NCBI GenBank assembly: GCA_017998555.1
Contig: JAGOCU010000134.1
Coordinates: forward strand, 1-6,413
Reading direction: 5' to 3'
Length of the DNA stretch: 6,413 bases
Source: Thermoflexales bacterium
GTDB lineage: Bacteria > Chloroflexota > Anaerolineae > J036 > Brachytrichaceae
Below the pieces are notes generated by a model, which was not told the origin of the DNA, did no database searches, and worked only from the letters and a program-made list of their open reading frames with translations. Below are positions 1-5,988 of the stretch, one piece after another. Within the stretch, counting starts at the first letter, position 1, and each line of letters starts with the position of its first letter. Made by a program: the position numbers and the translations under genes.

Positions 1-83
1 TCGCCGTCCTTCTTCAGCCACTCGACGAAGGTGCCTTCCTCCATCGTCCAGCCCAGGCGGGGCAATACGATTTCGACCGCCAT
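1..83 (-). CDS. Dihydrolipoyllysine acyltransferase (E2), N-terminal lipoyl domain, partial
   Basis: Only the first 27 codons are in the window; the gene continues beyond position 1. The translation begins MAVEIVLPRLGWTMEEGT and goes on FVEWLKKDG, which is the opening strand pattern of a biotinyl/lipoyl domain of 2-oxoacid dehydrogenase E2 subunits. The lipoylated lysine (usually in a DKA motif around residue 40) lies outside. The ATG at 81-83 follows the E1 beta stop by 2 nt and has a strong Shine-Dalgarno AAGGAG (complement of 89-94) five bases upstream, placed inside the end of the E1 beta gene, so translation is probably coupled. In the complex, E2 accepts the acyl group from E1 on its lipoyl arm and transfers it to CoA. 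Whether the full protein has the peripheral-subunit-binding and catalytic domains cannot be seen. A lone lipoyl protein or another lipoyl-bearing enzyme is possible but less likely given the neighbours. Confidence 0.85.
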   Translation of the reverse strand, partial: MAVEIVLPRLGWTMEEGTFVEWLKKDG

Positions 84-85
84 GC

Positions 86-1069
86 CTACTCCTTGATCAG
101 ATCGCGAATCGCCTGGGCGATGGTCTTCGGGTTGGGCACGATCGCGGCTTCGAGCGACGGGCTGTAGGGCGTGGGGGTGAACCCGCCGTTCATCCGGCGG
201 ACCGGCGCGTCCAGCTCGTCAAAGCCCTTGTCCATGATCTGCGCCGCGATCTCGGCCCCGATCCCGCACGGCTGGAAGCTCTCGTCGATGACGAGCAGCC
301 GGCCGGTCTTCTTGACCGACTCCAGGATCGTGTCGGTGTCGAGGGGCGAGACTGTGCGCGGGTCGATGACCTCGACCGAGATGCCTTCCTTGGCCAGGGC
401 CTCAGCGGCTTCGAGCGTTTTGCGCACCATCAGGGTCAACGCCACGACGGTGACGTCTTTGCCTTCGCGGGCGATCCGGGCCTGCCCGAACGGGATGTAG
501 TAATCCTCTTCCGGCTCGGGCACCGGGCCCTTCATCGCCATCAGGTTCTTGTGCTCGAGGAAGAGGACCGGGTCATTGCAGGTCAGGGCCGTCTTCATCA
601 AGCCCTTGGCGTCATAGGGCGTGGTCGGGATGACCACCCGCAGGCCGGGGATGTTGGTGAACTGGGGCAGATAGCTGCCCGAGTGGTGGGTGGCGGCGCT
701 GCCGCCGATCCCGATGCAGCCCCGGATCAGCAGCGGCATCTTGAGCCGGCCGCTGCTCATGTACTGCATCTTGGCGACCTGGTTGAAGATCTCGCCAAAC
801 GCATCGAGGATAAAGTCGACCATCATGAAGTCGACGACCGGCCGGGCGCCGGTCATGGCCGCGCCGCAGCACATCCCGACAAAGCCGCGCTCGCTGATGG
901 GCGTGTCGGCCAGGCGCATCTGGCCGTACTTCTCATACAGCCCGAGGGTGGTTCCGAAGTTGCCGCCGCGCGGGCCGATGCCCTCGCCGACGACGAAGAT
1001 GGTGGGATCGACGGCCATCCGCTCGGCCAGGGCCTCGCGGGCGGCGGCGGTGTAGGTGATTTCTCGCAT
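86..1069 (-). CDS. 2-oxoacid dehydrogenase E1 component, beta subunit (pyruvate/acetoin dehydrogenase type)
   Basis: A 327-residue protein of normal length for the family. With the alpha subunit it forms the cytoplasmic thiamine-diphosphate-dependent E1 that decarboxylates a 2-oxoacid (or cleaves acetoin) and reductively acylates the E2 lipoyl arm. The N-terminal transketolase-like pyrimidine-binding domain (about residues 1-175) carries DTPISE, whose Glu60 is the expected cofactor-activating glutamate. It also has QVAKMQYMSSG (97-107) and THHSGS (127-132), where His129 matches the active-site histidine of the family HSxS motif. IPGLRVVIPTTPYDAKGL (140-157) is a signature block. The C-terminal transketolase domain (about 200-320) includes EVIDPRTVSPLD. 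The ATG at 1067-1069 lies 6 nt after the E1 alpha stop. A GGAGG (complement of 1081-1085) is 11 nt upstream, slightly far. The TAG stop is 2 nt from the E2 start. The family is certain; whether the substrate is pyruvate, acetoin or a branched 2-oxoacid is not resolved. Confidence 0.93.
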   Translation of the reverse strand: MREITYTAAAREALAERMAVDPTIFVVGEGIGPRGGNFGTTLGLYEKYGQMRLADTPISERGFVGMCCGAAMTGARPVVDFMMVDFILDAFGEIFNQVAKMQYMSSGRLKMPLLIRGCIGIGGSAATHHSGSYLPQFTNIPGLRVVIPTTPYDAKGLMKTALTCNDPVLFLEHKNLMAMKGPVPEPEEDYYIPFGQARIAREGKDVTVVALTLMVRKTLEAAEALAKEGISVEVIDPRTVSPLDTDTILESVKKTGRLLVIDESFQPCGIGAEIAAQIMDKGFDELDAPVRRMNGGFTPTPYSPSLEAAIVPNPKTIAQAIRDLIKE

Positions 1070-1075
1070 TTTGGA

Positions 1076-2044
1076 TCAGGCCTCCGCGTAAACGTGCTGC
1101 AGCGCGGTCGCGCCGTCGGGATAGGGGCTGTTCTTGGCGAACTCGGCCGCGTCTTCGACCACGAGCCGGATTTCCTCGGCGATCGCATCCAGTTCGCTCT
1201 GCGGCACGATGTTTTCGATCATGAGCTTCTGGGTCAGGATCTTGATCGGGTCGCGCTTCTTCCAGGCTTCGATTTCCTCGAGCGAGCGATACCCGCCGTC
1301 GCGCATGCCCTCGGAGTGGGGGCGGGTGCGATAGGTCTTGGCCTCGATCAGCGTCGGCCCGCCGCCGGCACGGGCGCGCTCGACCGCTTCGCCGGCCGCG
1401 GCGTGGATGGCCAGGACATCATTTCCGTCAACACACACGCCTGGCATGCCGTAGTTCTCGGCCTTCTTCCACACGTCGGTGTTGCGGGTGGCGTAGCTGA
1501 AGGCGATCTCGGTGGCGAACTGGTTGTTCTCGCACACGAATACGACCGGCAACTGATAGATCGCGGCCAGGTTGAGGCCCTCGTGAAAAGCGCCGTTGTT
1601 CGAGGCGCCGTCGCCAAAAAAGGCCGCCCCGACATGCGGCACGCCGCGCAGCTTGAAGGAATAGCCCGCGCCCGTGGCCTGCAGGATGCAGGGCGCGACG
1701 ATACCGCTGGTCCCCATCATCCCGACCTCGGGCTTGAACAGGTGCATGCTCCCGCCCCGGCCATGCGAGACGCCGGTCTCGCGCCCGTATAGCTCGGCGA
1801 ACAATTCGCGCGGCGAGACGCCCTTGGCCAGCGCGTGGCCGTGCCCGCGGTGCGTGCTGAACACCGCGTCGTCGTGGGTCAGGTGGGCGCACACGCCCGT
1901 GGCGATCGCCTCCTCGCCGACGTAGGTGTGGCAGGCTCCGTGGATGAATCCGGCCGCGTATTGGCGGGCCAGACCTTCCTCGGATTGGCGAATGGTTTGC
2001 AGCATGCGGTACAACGCCAATGCTTGATCCTTTGTCACTTTCAT
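1076..2044 (-). CDS. 2-oxoacid dehydrogenase E1 component, alpha subunit (pyruvate/acetoin dehydrogenase type)
   Basis: A 322-residue protein that binds thiamine diphosphate and Mg and, with the beta subunit encoded next, makes the E1 decarboxylase/dehydrogenase of a 2-oxoacid complex. The thiamine-diphosphate fold starts GDGASNNGAFHEGLNLAA at residue 144 and closes with the Asn pair of CENN at 173-174, matching the GDG-(about 27)-NN motif. Other family blocks are STHRGHGHALAKG (63-75), the GRGGSMHLF loop (95-103) and the mobile loop YRTRPHSEGMRDGGYRS (238-254) with His243. The compact length and these blocks resemble AcoA and short bacterial PdhA rather than branched-chain E1. The ATG at 2042-2044 overlaps the TGA of the upstream regulator (ATGA), and AAGGGGAG (complement of 2054-2061) stands 9 nt upstream inside that regulator gene, so translational coupling is likely. 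The exact substrate is not visible in the sequence. Confidence 0.93.
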   Translation of the reverse strand: MKVTKDQALALYRMLQTIRQSEEGLARQYAAGFIHGACHTYVGEEAIATGVCAHLTHDDAVFSTHRGHGHALAKGVSPRELFAELYGRETGVSHGRGGSMHLFKPEVGMMGTSGIVAPCILQATGAGYSFKLRGVPHVGAAFFGDGASNNGAFHEGLNLAAIYQLPVVFVCENNQFATEIAFSYATRNTDVWKKAENYGMPGVCVDGNDVLAIHAAAGEAVERARAGGGPTLIEAKTYRTRPHSEGMRDGGYRSLEEIEAWKKRDPIKILTQKLMIENIVPQSELDAIAEEIRLVVEDAAEFAKNSPYPDGATALQHVYAEA

Positions 2045-2742
2045 GGCTGGTATCTCCCCTTGTAGACGTTCAAAATACGGGCCTGGCCCGTTTCGATATG
2101 CCGGCGCATTTCGTCCCTGGCTTCAACCGCGTCGCCGGCGCGAAACACGGCCATCAGTTTTTCGTGCGCGTCGATGATGCCCGGCAGGGCGTCATCGGCC
2201 ATCAAGGCCACGGTCTCGTCGAGCAGCCGCGCCACGCGGCGGCGCAGGCTCGACACCATCTCCATCAACACCCCGTGCCCGGCGATGCGCCAGGTGGCGG
2301 CATGGAACTCGGTATCCAATCGCGACAGGCGCTGGCGGTCTCGCGCCCGCACACCCTCGCGCATGCGATCCACGATCGCCCCCAGGCTCGCCTCCGCGGA
2401 CGGCGCCCAGTGCTGGGTGACCCGCTCGGCGACGAACTGCTCGAGCACGATCCGAATCGCGGTGATCTCCTCAACTTCGCTGGGCGGCGGCAGATACACC
2501 ACCGCCCCGCGGCTCGCCGCGCGTTTGACCAGCCCCTCCTCGGTCAGGCGCTGGATCGCCTCGCGCACCGGCACCCGGCTCATCCCGAGCTGGCCGGCCA
2601 GCACCCGCTCCACCAGCAAGTCGCCCGGCGCCAGGACGCCGGTCTGAATCGCCTCACGCAGCCGCTCAGTGGCCTGGTCGCTCAGCGTGCGGGTCAGGAT
2701 CGGATCCGCCAGCGTGGACGTCGCGATCGTAGTGCTGTCCAT
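2041..2742 (-). CDS. GntR-family transcriptional regulator, FadR subfamily with FCD ligand-binding domain
   Basis: A 233-residue regulator if started at the ATG at 2740-2742, the usual length of FCD proteins. The N-terminal winged helix (about 19-87) contains LREAIQTGVLAPGDLLVE followed by the recognition helix region LGMSRVPVREAIQRL (52-66) and EEGLV. The C-terminal all-helical FCD domain (about 92-220) keeps the metal/carboxylate-binding set Asp143, His147 (DTEFH), His193 (DAHEKL) and His215 (RRHIE). Regulators of this type normally repress catabolic operons and are released by an organic acid. The reading frame stays open upstream to 2928, but that would overlap the preceding SDR gene by 140 nt and add a basic, domainless tail, so the short start is preferred. 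No clear Shine-Dalgarno precedes 2742; an in-frame TTG at 2764-2766 has GGAG only 1 nt away. Its stop overlaps the E1 alpha ATG, so the operon probably includes its own regulator. Confidence 0.9.
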   Translation of the reverse strand: MDSTTIATSTLADPILTRTLSDQATERLREAIQTGVLAPGDLLVERVLAGQLGMSRVPVREAIQRLTEEGLVKRAASRGAVVYLPPPSEVEEITAIRIVLEQFVAERVTQHWAPSAEASLGAIVDRMREGVRARDRQRLSRLDTEFHAATWRIAGHGVLMEMVSSLRRRVARLLDETVALMADDALPGIIDAHEKLMAVFRAGDAVEARDEMRRHIETGQARILNVYKGRYQP

Positions 2743-2788
2743 GAAGCGGGGCGCGCTGTAGATCAAGCTCCGTCGTGGGGCTGCGCGT

Positions 2789-3772
2789 TCAGGCCAGGAT
2801 TCGATCAACGTTGACTTTGCCGGCCGCGATGGCATTCCGGAAGATGCCGATGGTCTGGCGTACGCCATCCCCGAGCGGCGTCCAACTGAGCTTGCCGATG
2901 GCGGCCTCGAGCGGCGCGGGATCGACATGCGGCGGCAGGGCCAGCGCTTCGGGGTTGTAGGTGATCTGCCCCTTCATCTCCGGCGCGGCGGCGTCGATGG
3001 CCTCGACGACCGAGCCGATGGCGGCCTCCGTGCCGCCCAGGTTGTAGACCGGCGCGCCCTTGACCCCAGCCCGGGCGGCCTGGATGAAGGCCCGGGCGCA
3101 GTCATCGGCGTACTGGAACACGACCGTCCCGCCGTATGAGATGCGATAGGCCCGGCCCGCCGCCGCGGCCAGCATGGCCTTGGTCGGGGTCGAGGTCATA
3201 CCCTGGTCGCGGCCGGGGCCATACAGCACATACGGCCGGATGCCGATGCTGTTCACTCCCCAGTCCTGGGCATAGATGCGGGCGGTGCCCTCGTTGGCCT
3301 GCTTGAAGACGCCATACAGGTTGAGCGGAAACTGGGGCGAATCCTGATACAGGGTGCCGTCGGGATACAGGTCCGGCCCGCCATACACGCCAACCGAGCT
3401 GGCATACACGAGACCCTGGATATCCGCCTTGTGGCGGCGGACAGACTCGAGCACGACCGTTGTGCCGACCACGTTCACCCGCGCCCCGGCCAGCGGATCG
3501 GCCCGCACAAAGGGGACCTGCAGAGCGGCCAGATGCACGACATGGGTGATGCCATTGGCGGCGACGGCCTGCTCAAACGCGGCCGCGTCGGTGATGTCGC
3601 CGTGGATGAAGTTGACCTTGGCCAGGGCGGCGTCGTCCATGATCAGGCGCAGTCGGTGCGGCTCGCCGGGCAGGTCGTAGGTCCAGACCGGGACGCCTTC
3701 GGCGACCAGGCGCTTGACCGTCCACGCCCCAATGCAGCCGAGCGCGCCCGTCACCAGGAATTTTTCAGCCAC
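2789..3772 (-). CDS. NAD-dependent epimerase/dehydratase family protein (extended SDR)
   Basis: A 327-residue extended short-chain dehydrogenase/reductase. The N-terminal Rossmann fold has TGALGCIG (8-15), the TGxxGxxG dinucleotide motif, and Asp33 (TYDL) at the end of the second strand, which favours NAD over NADP. HLAA follows at 80-83. The catalytic set is visible: YASSVGVYG (123-131) supplies the Ser, and YGVFK (153-157) is the YxxxK pair. RPYVLYGPGRDQG (179-191) is the usual block before the substrate-binding C-terminal half. Such enzymes act on nucleotide sugars, sugar lactones or aldonic/uronic acids; the catabolic neighbourhood favours a free sugar or sugar-acid dehydrogenase or epimerase role, but this is inference. 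The start is GTG at 3770-3772, supported by GAGGTG (complement of 3777-3782) 4 nt upstream, and it overlaps the end of the upstream dehydrogenase gene by 8 nt. A 46-nt gap separates its stop from the GntR gene. Confidence 0.88.
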   Translation of the reverse strand: MAEKFLVTGALGCIGAWTVKRLVAEGVPVWTYDLPGEPHRLRLIMDDAALAKVNFIHGDITDAAAFEQAVAANGITHVVHLAALQVPFVRADPLAGARVNVVGTTVVLESVRRHKADIQGLVYASSVGVYGGPDLYPDGTLYQDSPQFPLNLYGVFKQANEGTARIYAQDWGVNSIGIRPYVLYGPGRDQGMTSTPTKAMLAAAAGRAYRISYGGTVVFQYADDCARAFIQAARAGVKGAPVYNLGGTEAAIGSVVEAIDAAAPEMKGQITYNPEALALPPHVDPAPLEAAIGKLSWTPLGDGVRQTIGIFRNAIAAGKVNVDRILA

Positions 3773-4754
3773 GCTTCACCTCGCTGACGTCATTGACCGG
3801 CATGCGCGGCTTCTCGCCCTTCAGCGCGCGCAGGATGTCCTCCGCCGCGCGGGTGCGCATGTCGATCTGGGATTCTTCCGAGTACCAGGCCGTGTGGGGG
3901 GTGACGATGACGCGCTCGTGGCGCATCAAGGCCTGCAGAACTTCGTTGTCGGCCGGGGGCGGCTCCGCGCTGAGCACGTCAAGGGCGGCCCCCTTGATGC
4001 GGGCGGCCCGGACAGCGTCCAACAAAGCCGCTTCATCCACCAGCCCGCCCCGGGCGGTGTTGACCAGGCAGGCATTTGGCTTCATCAGCCCGATCGTGCG
4101 GGCGTTGATGGTGTGGCGGGTTTTTTCATCCAGCGGCAGGTGCAGGGTGATGAAATCCGATTGCTTGAAGAGCTCATCCTGGGTCACCGGCTCGGCGCCC
4201 GCGGCCCGAATCTGATCATCCGACAGGAACGGATCGTAGGCGATGACGCGCATGCCCAGGCCCTTGCCTTTGCTGCCGGCGGTGCGGCCAATCCGGCCAT
4301 AGCCCATGACGCCGAGGGTCGTGGCGGTCAGGCGATGAATGGGGCGCATGACGGCGGATTCCCAGCGGCCGGCCCGGGTGTTGTCCACGAGGCCGCGGAT
4401 GCCGCGCATCAGGGTCATGACCAGGGCAATGGCATGGGTGGCGACCTCGTCAGTGCCGTAATCCGGGATATTGCCCACCCAGATGCCGCGCTTTGTGGCG
4501 GCGGCAGTGTCGATGTTGTCGATCCCGACGCCCAGACGGCTGATCAGCCGGCAGTTGGGCATGGCATCCATCACCTCACCGGTGATCTTTTCCAACGCGA
4601 TGACGAGGATGTCGGCCTGGCGCAGGATGGCCCGCGATTCAGCCGAATCGACGCCGTTGGAGTAGGCGTAATCGACATCCTGGCCAGCCAGAATGCCGCG
4701 CTCGATGGGGTTGCCCGAGGCGTCCCCGAAGGCGTAGACGATATGGGTTGTCAT
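3765..4754 (-). CDS. D-isomer-specific 2-hydroxyacid dehydrogenase, CtBP-like
   Basis: A 329-residue NAD-dependent dehydrogenase of the 2-hydroxyacid/3-phosphoglycerate dehydrogenase family, first gene of the minus-strand operon. It has an N-terminal catalytic half with ISRLGVGIDNID (71-82) and a central nucleotide-binding domain with GYGRIG (151-156) and Asp173 (AYDPF), the latter pointing to NAD. The catalytic triad is complete: Arg235 (NTARGGLVDE), Glu264 (SAEPP) and His287 (TPHTAWYSEES). The Trp-Tyr-Ser after the catalytic His is typical of the CtBP-like branch, not of classical SerA, and there is no C-terminal ACT domain, so serine synthesis is unlikely. It would interconvert a 2-hydroxyacid and a 2-oxoacid, here probably in a degradation pathway feeding the E1/E2 complex. 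The ATG at 4752-4754 has GGGAG (complement of 4759-4763) about 4 nt upstream. It is divergent from the FAH-family gene across a 98-nt region. Confidence 0.92.
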   Translation of the reverse strand: MTTHIVYAFGDASGNPIERGILAGQDVDYAYSNGVDSAESRAILRQADILVIALEKITGEVMDAMPNCRLISRLGVGIDNIDTAAATKRGIWVGNIPDYGTDEVATHAIALVMTLMRGIRGLVDNTRAGRWESAVMRPIHRLTATTLGVMGYGRIGRTAGSKGKGLGMRVIAYDPFLSDDQIRAAGAEPVTQDELFKQSDFITLHLPLDEKTRHTINARTIGLMKPNACLVNTARGGLVDEAALLDAVRAARIKGAALDVLSAEPPPADNEVLQALMRHERVIVTPHTAWYSEESQIDMRTRAAEDILRALKGEKPRMPVNDVSEVKRG

Positions 4755-4781
4755 TTGTCTCCCGTGGTCGATATACCTGCC

Positions 4782-4810
4782 TTGACAGAAGTGCGAACGT
4801 GACGTATTGT
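4782..4810 (+). promoter_or_regulatory. Sigma-70-like promoter of the FAH-family gene
   Basis: A perfect -35 hexamer TTGACA (4782-4787), a 17-nt spacer, then TATTGT (4805-4810), which matches four of six -10 positions. Transcription would start near 4817, leaving a leader of about 36 nt before the TTG start of the hydrolase. The direct GCAGTA repeat and GTATAC palindrome lie at and just after the expected start point, a position suited to repression. Confidence 0.55.
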
Positions 4811-4841
4811 CGGCAGTAAGTTGTTAGCAGTATACCAAAAC

Positions 4842-4848
4842 AGAGGAG
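4842..4848 (+). promoter_or_regulatory. Ribosome binding site deciding a TTG start
   Basis: AGAGGAG ends 4 nt before TTG at 4853-4855. The first in-frame ATG is only at codon 39 (4967), inside the conserved N-terminal domain, so this ribosome site fixes the TTG start of the FAH-family gene. Confidence 0.75.
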
Positions 4849-4852
4849 AAAC

Positions 4853-5725
4853 TTGAAACTCATTACTTTTGCCCGCAATGACGCGCCCGCAACGCTCCGC
4901 CTCGGCGCGTTGCGCGGACAGTCCGCCGTCGACCTGAACAAGCTCGATTCGCGCATCCCCGCCGACATGATCGCCTTCCTCGAGGGAGGCGCGGCAGCGA
5001 TGGCCCTGGCGGCCAGCGCGCTGGCCGCCGCCAAGAGCAGCGACGAGATCGGGCCCGGGGCCTACACGCTCAAGGCGCCCATTCCGCGGCCCGGCAAGAT
5101 CATCTGCGTCGGGCTGAACTACCGCGATCACGCCAAGGAATCCGGCCAGGCCGTGCCCGAATTCCCGACCGTGTTCGCCAAATACGCCAACACCGTCATC
5201 GGGCCGGGCGAGGCGATCATCATTCCTCGTCTAACGGACAATGTCGACTATGAGGCCGAGTTTGGCTTTGTGATCGGCAAGCGCGCCAAGCACGTGAGCG
5301 AAGCCGACGCGCTGAGCTATGTGGCCGGCTACCTGCCCCTCAACGACATCAGCGCCCGCGACTACCAGGCCCGCGTCTCGCAGTGGACGCTGGGCAAGAG
5401 CTTTGACGCTTTTCTGCCGATGGGCCCGGCCATCACCACCGCCGACGAGATCCCCGATCCGCAATCGCTGGACATCAGCCTGACGATCGGCGGGGTGGTC
5501 CTGCAGAAGTCGAACACCCGCGAGCTGGTCTTCGGCGTGCAGCAGCTCGTCCACCTGTTGAGCGGCATCATGACCCTCGAGCCGGGCGATGTGGTGTCGA
5601 CCGGCACGCCCTCGGGCGTGGGCGCGGCCCGCACCCCGAAGCGCTGGATCCTGCCCGGCGAGACCGTCACGGTCGAGATCGCCAAGCTGGGCACCCTGTC
5701 AAATCCGGTTGTCAAAGAGAGCTAA
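4853..5725 (+). CDS. Fumarylacetoacetate hydrolase (FAH) family protein
   Basis: A 290-residue cytoplasmic, metal-dependent hydrolase/lyase of the FAH superfamily (relatives include FAHD1-type acylpyruvases, 2-hydroxyhepta-2,4-diene-1,7-dioate isomerase and 2,4-didehydro-3-deoxy-L-rhamnonate hydrolase). An N-terminal small domain (1-about 70, starting KLITFARND) precedes the catalytic beta domain. GLNYRDHAKESG (87-98) gives the His93/Glu96 dyad expected from FAHD1-like enzymes. The divalent-metal ligands are Glu134 and Glu136 (DYEAEFGFVIGK) and Asp165 (PLNDISARDYQ). GKSFDAFLPMGPA (181-193) and the C-terminal GDVVSTGTPSGVG (245-257) complete the family pattern. All expected key residues are present. 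It is transcribed away from the dehydrogenase operon and has its own promoter and ribosome site. In this setting it may cleave a 2,4-dioxo acid to pyruvate plus a second acid, which E1/E2 could then oxidise; the exact reaction cannot be read from the sequence. Confidence 0.92.
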   Translation: MKLITFARNDAPATLRLGALRGQSAVDLNKLDSRIPADMIAFLEGGAAAMALAASALAAAKSSDEIGPGAYTLKAPIPRPGKIICVGLNYRDHAKESGQAVPEFPTVFAKYANTVIGPGEAIIIPRLTDNVDYEAEFGFVIGKRAKHVSEADALSYVAGYLPLNDISARDYQARVSQWTLGKSFDAFLPMGPAITTADEIPDPQSLDISLTIGGVVLQKSNTRELVFGVQQLVHLLSGIMTLEPGDVVSTGTPSGVGAARTPKRWILPGETVTVEIAKLGTLSNPVVKES

Positions 5726-5761
5726 ACTCGCCCACCTGTAGCGTGCCTGTGGGAATAATCG

Positions 5762-5806
5762 CCGGAAGGAACACACCCCGGCTCCGCCGGGGTGTGTTCC
5801 TTCCGG
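5762..5806. terminator. Perfect 21-bp inverted repeat, probable terminator or intergenic palindromic repeat
   Basis: The left arm (5762-5782) and right arm (5786-5806) are exact reverse complements over 21 nt with a 3-nt TCC loop; the base of the stem is CCGGAAGG and the top CCCCGGC. It starts 37 nt after the FAH stop, where a terminator is expected. No T-run follows on either strand (ATGTGTTTCC on plus), so it is not a classical intrinsic terminator. It may stop transcription without a U-tract, protect the mRNA 3' end, or be a copy of a dispersed palindromic repeat. Confidence 0.6.
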
Positions 5807-5902
5807 ATGTGTTTCCTGGCAACGCCTCGGGTTGGCCCGTATCCCAGCGCTGCTGGAATGGAGGGAGGATATCGAATCACTAAACCGCTAGCTCCATGCT
5901 GA

Positions 5903-5930
5903 GCGCACTGCGCCAATCCGGGCGCAGCGC
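5903..5930. repeat. Imperfect GC-rich hairpin
   Basis: GCGCACTGCGCC (5903-5914) can pair with GGCGCAGCGC (5921-5930) as 7 bp plus 3 bp around a 2-nt bulge, with a 6-nt loop. The sequence after it, GGCTGTTATTC, is only weakly T-rich. It could be a weak terminator or leader structure, or chance in GC-rich DNA. Confidence 0.3.
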
Positions 5931-5954
5931 GGCTGTTATTCAAAACCTACCGAC

Positions 5955-5969
5955 ATCGTTCGGAACGAT
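5955..5969. promoter_or_regulatory. 15-bp palindrome, candidate operator of the transporter gene
   Basis: ATCGTTC and GAACGAT flank a single central G, a perfect 7+1+7 inverted repeat, ending 5 nt before the Shine-Dalgarno of the solute-binding protein gene. Its size and place fit a repressor operator of a sugar-transport operon; the binding protein is not identifiable and the site differs from the GTATAC-type elements at 4830. It could also fold as a short leader hairpin. Confidence 0.45.
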
Positions 5970-5988
5970 ACGCCAGGAGAGAACCGAG

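Larger units (their letters stand above)
4755..4852. promoter_or_regulatory. Divergent intergenic control region with candidate operators
   Basis: The 98 nt between the minus-strand operon and the plus-strand FAH gene are visibly less GC-rich than the flanking genes. It holds the plus promoter listed separately. It also holds a GTATAC palindrome at 4830-4835, with the flanks TGGTATACTG on the minus strand, similar in core to operators of FCD-type GntR regulators. TATACC occurs twice (4772-4777 and 4831-4836), on either side of the promoter, and GCAGTA is directly repeated at 4813-4818 and 4827-4832. ACGTGACGT at 4797-4805 is a small palindrome in the promoter spacer. For the minus operon only a weak candidate is seen: TATACT (complement of 4829-4834) with a poor -35 partner. 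Regulation of both directions by the locally encoded GntR protein is inferred from position, not proven. Confidence 0.5.
5726..5988. other. Intergenic region between the FAH gene and the solute-binding protein gene
   Basis: A 263-nt stretch without a convincing gene. It contains a perfect long inverted repeat (5762-5806), an imperfect hairpin (5903-5930) and a 15-bp palindrome (5955-5969), followed by the ribosome site of the transporter gene. A 73-codon open frame on the minus strand here (5943-5722) has no recognisable domain and runs through the palindromes, so it is not called. I see no promoter with good -35 and -10 elements for the downstream gene. Confidence 0.7.

Noticed and set aside
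551..1792. 413-codon open frame on the plus strand antisense to E1 beta and E1 alpha
   Set aside because: It spans two genes with clear family motifs on the other strand, has low-complexity His/Asp/Gly/Ala composition and no domain; typical antisense shadow in GC-rich DNA.
2805..2814. TCAACGTTGA, a 10-bp palindrome resembling a LacI-type operator core
   Set aside because: It lies inside the 3' coding end of the SDR gene, does not extend further, and has no promoter next to it; probably chance.
2743..2928. N-terminal extension of the GntR frame to an ATG at 2928
   Set aside because: It would overlap the SDR gene by 140 nt and add a Ser/Arg/Pro-rich tail absent from the usual FCD regulator architecture.
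3714..4802. 362-codon open frame on the plus strand antisense to the hydroxyacid dehydrogenase
   Set aside because: Same reasons: composition of a mirrored codon pattern, no recognisable domain, and full overlap with a convincing dehydrogenase gene.
5722..5943. 73-codon open frame on the minus strand between the FAH and transporter genes
   Set aside because: It runs through the perfect inverted repeat, lacks a domain, and its composition does not look coding.
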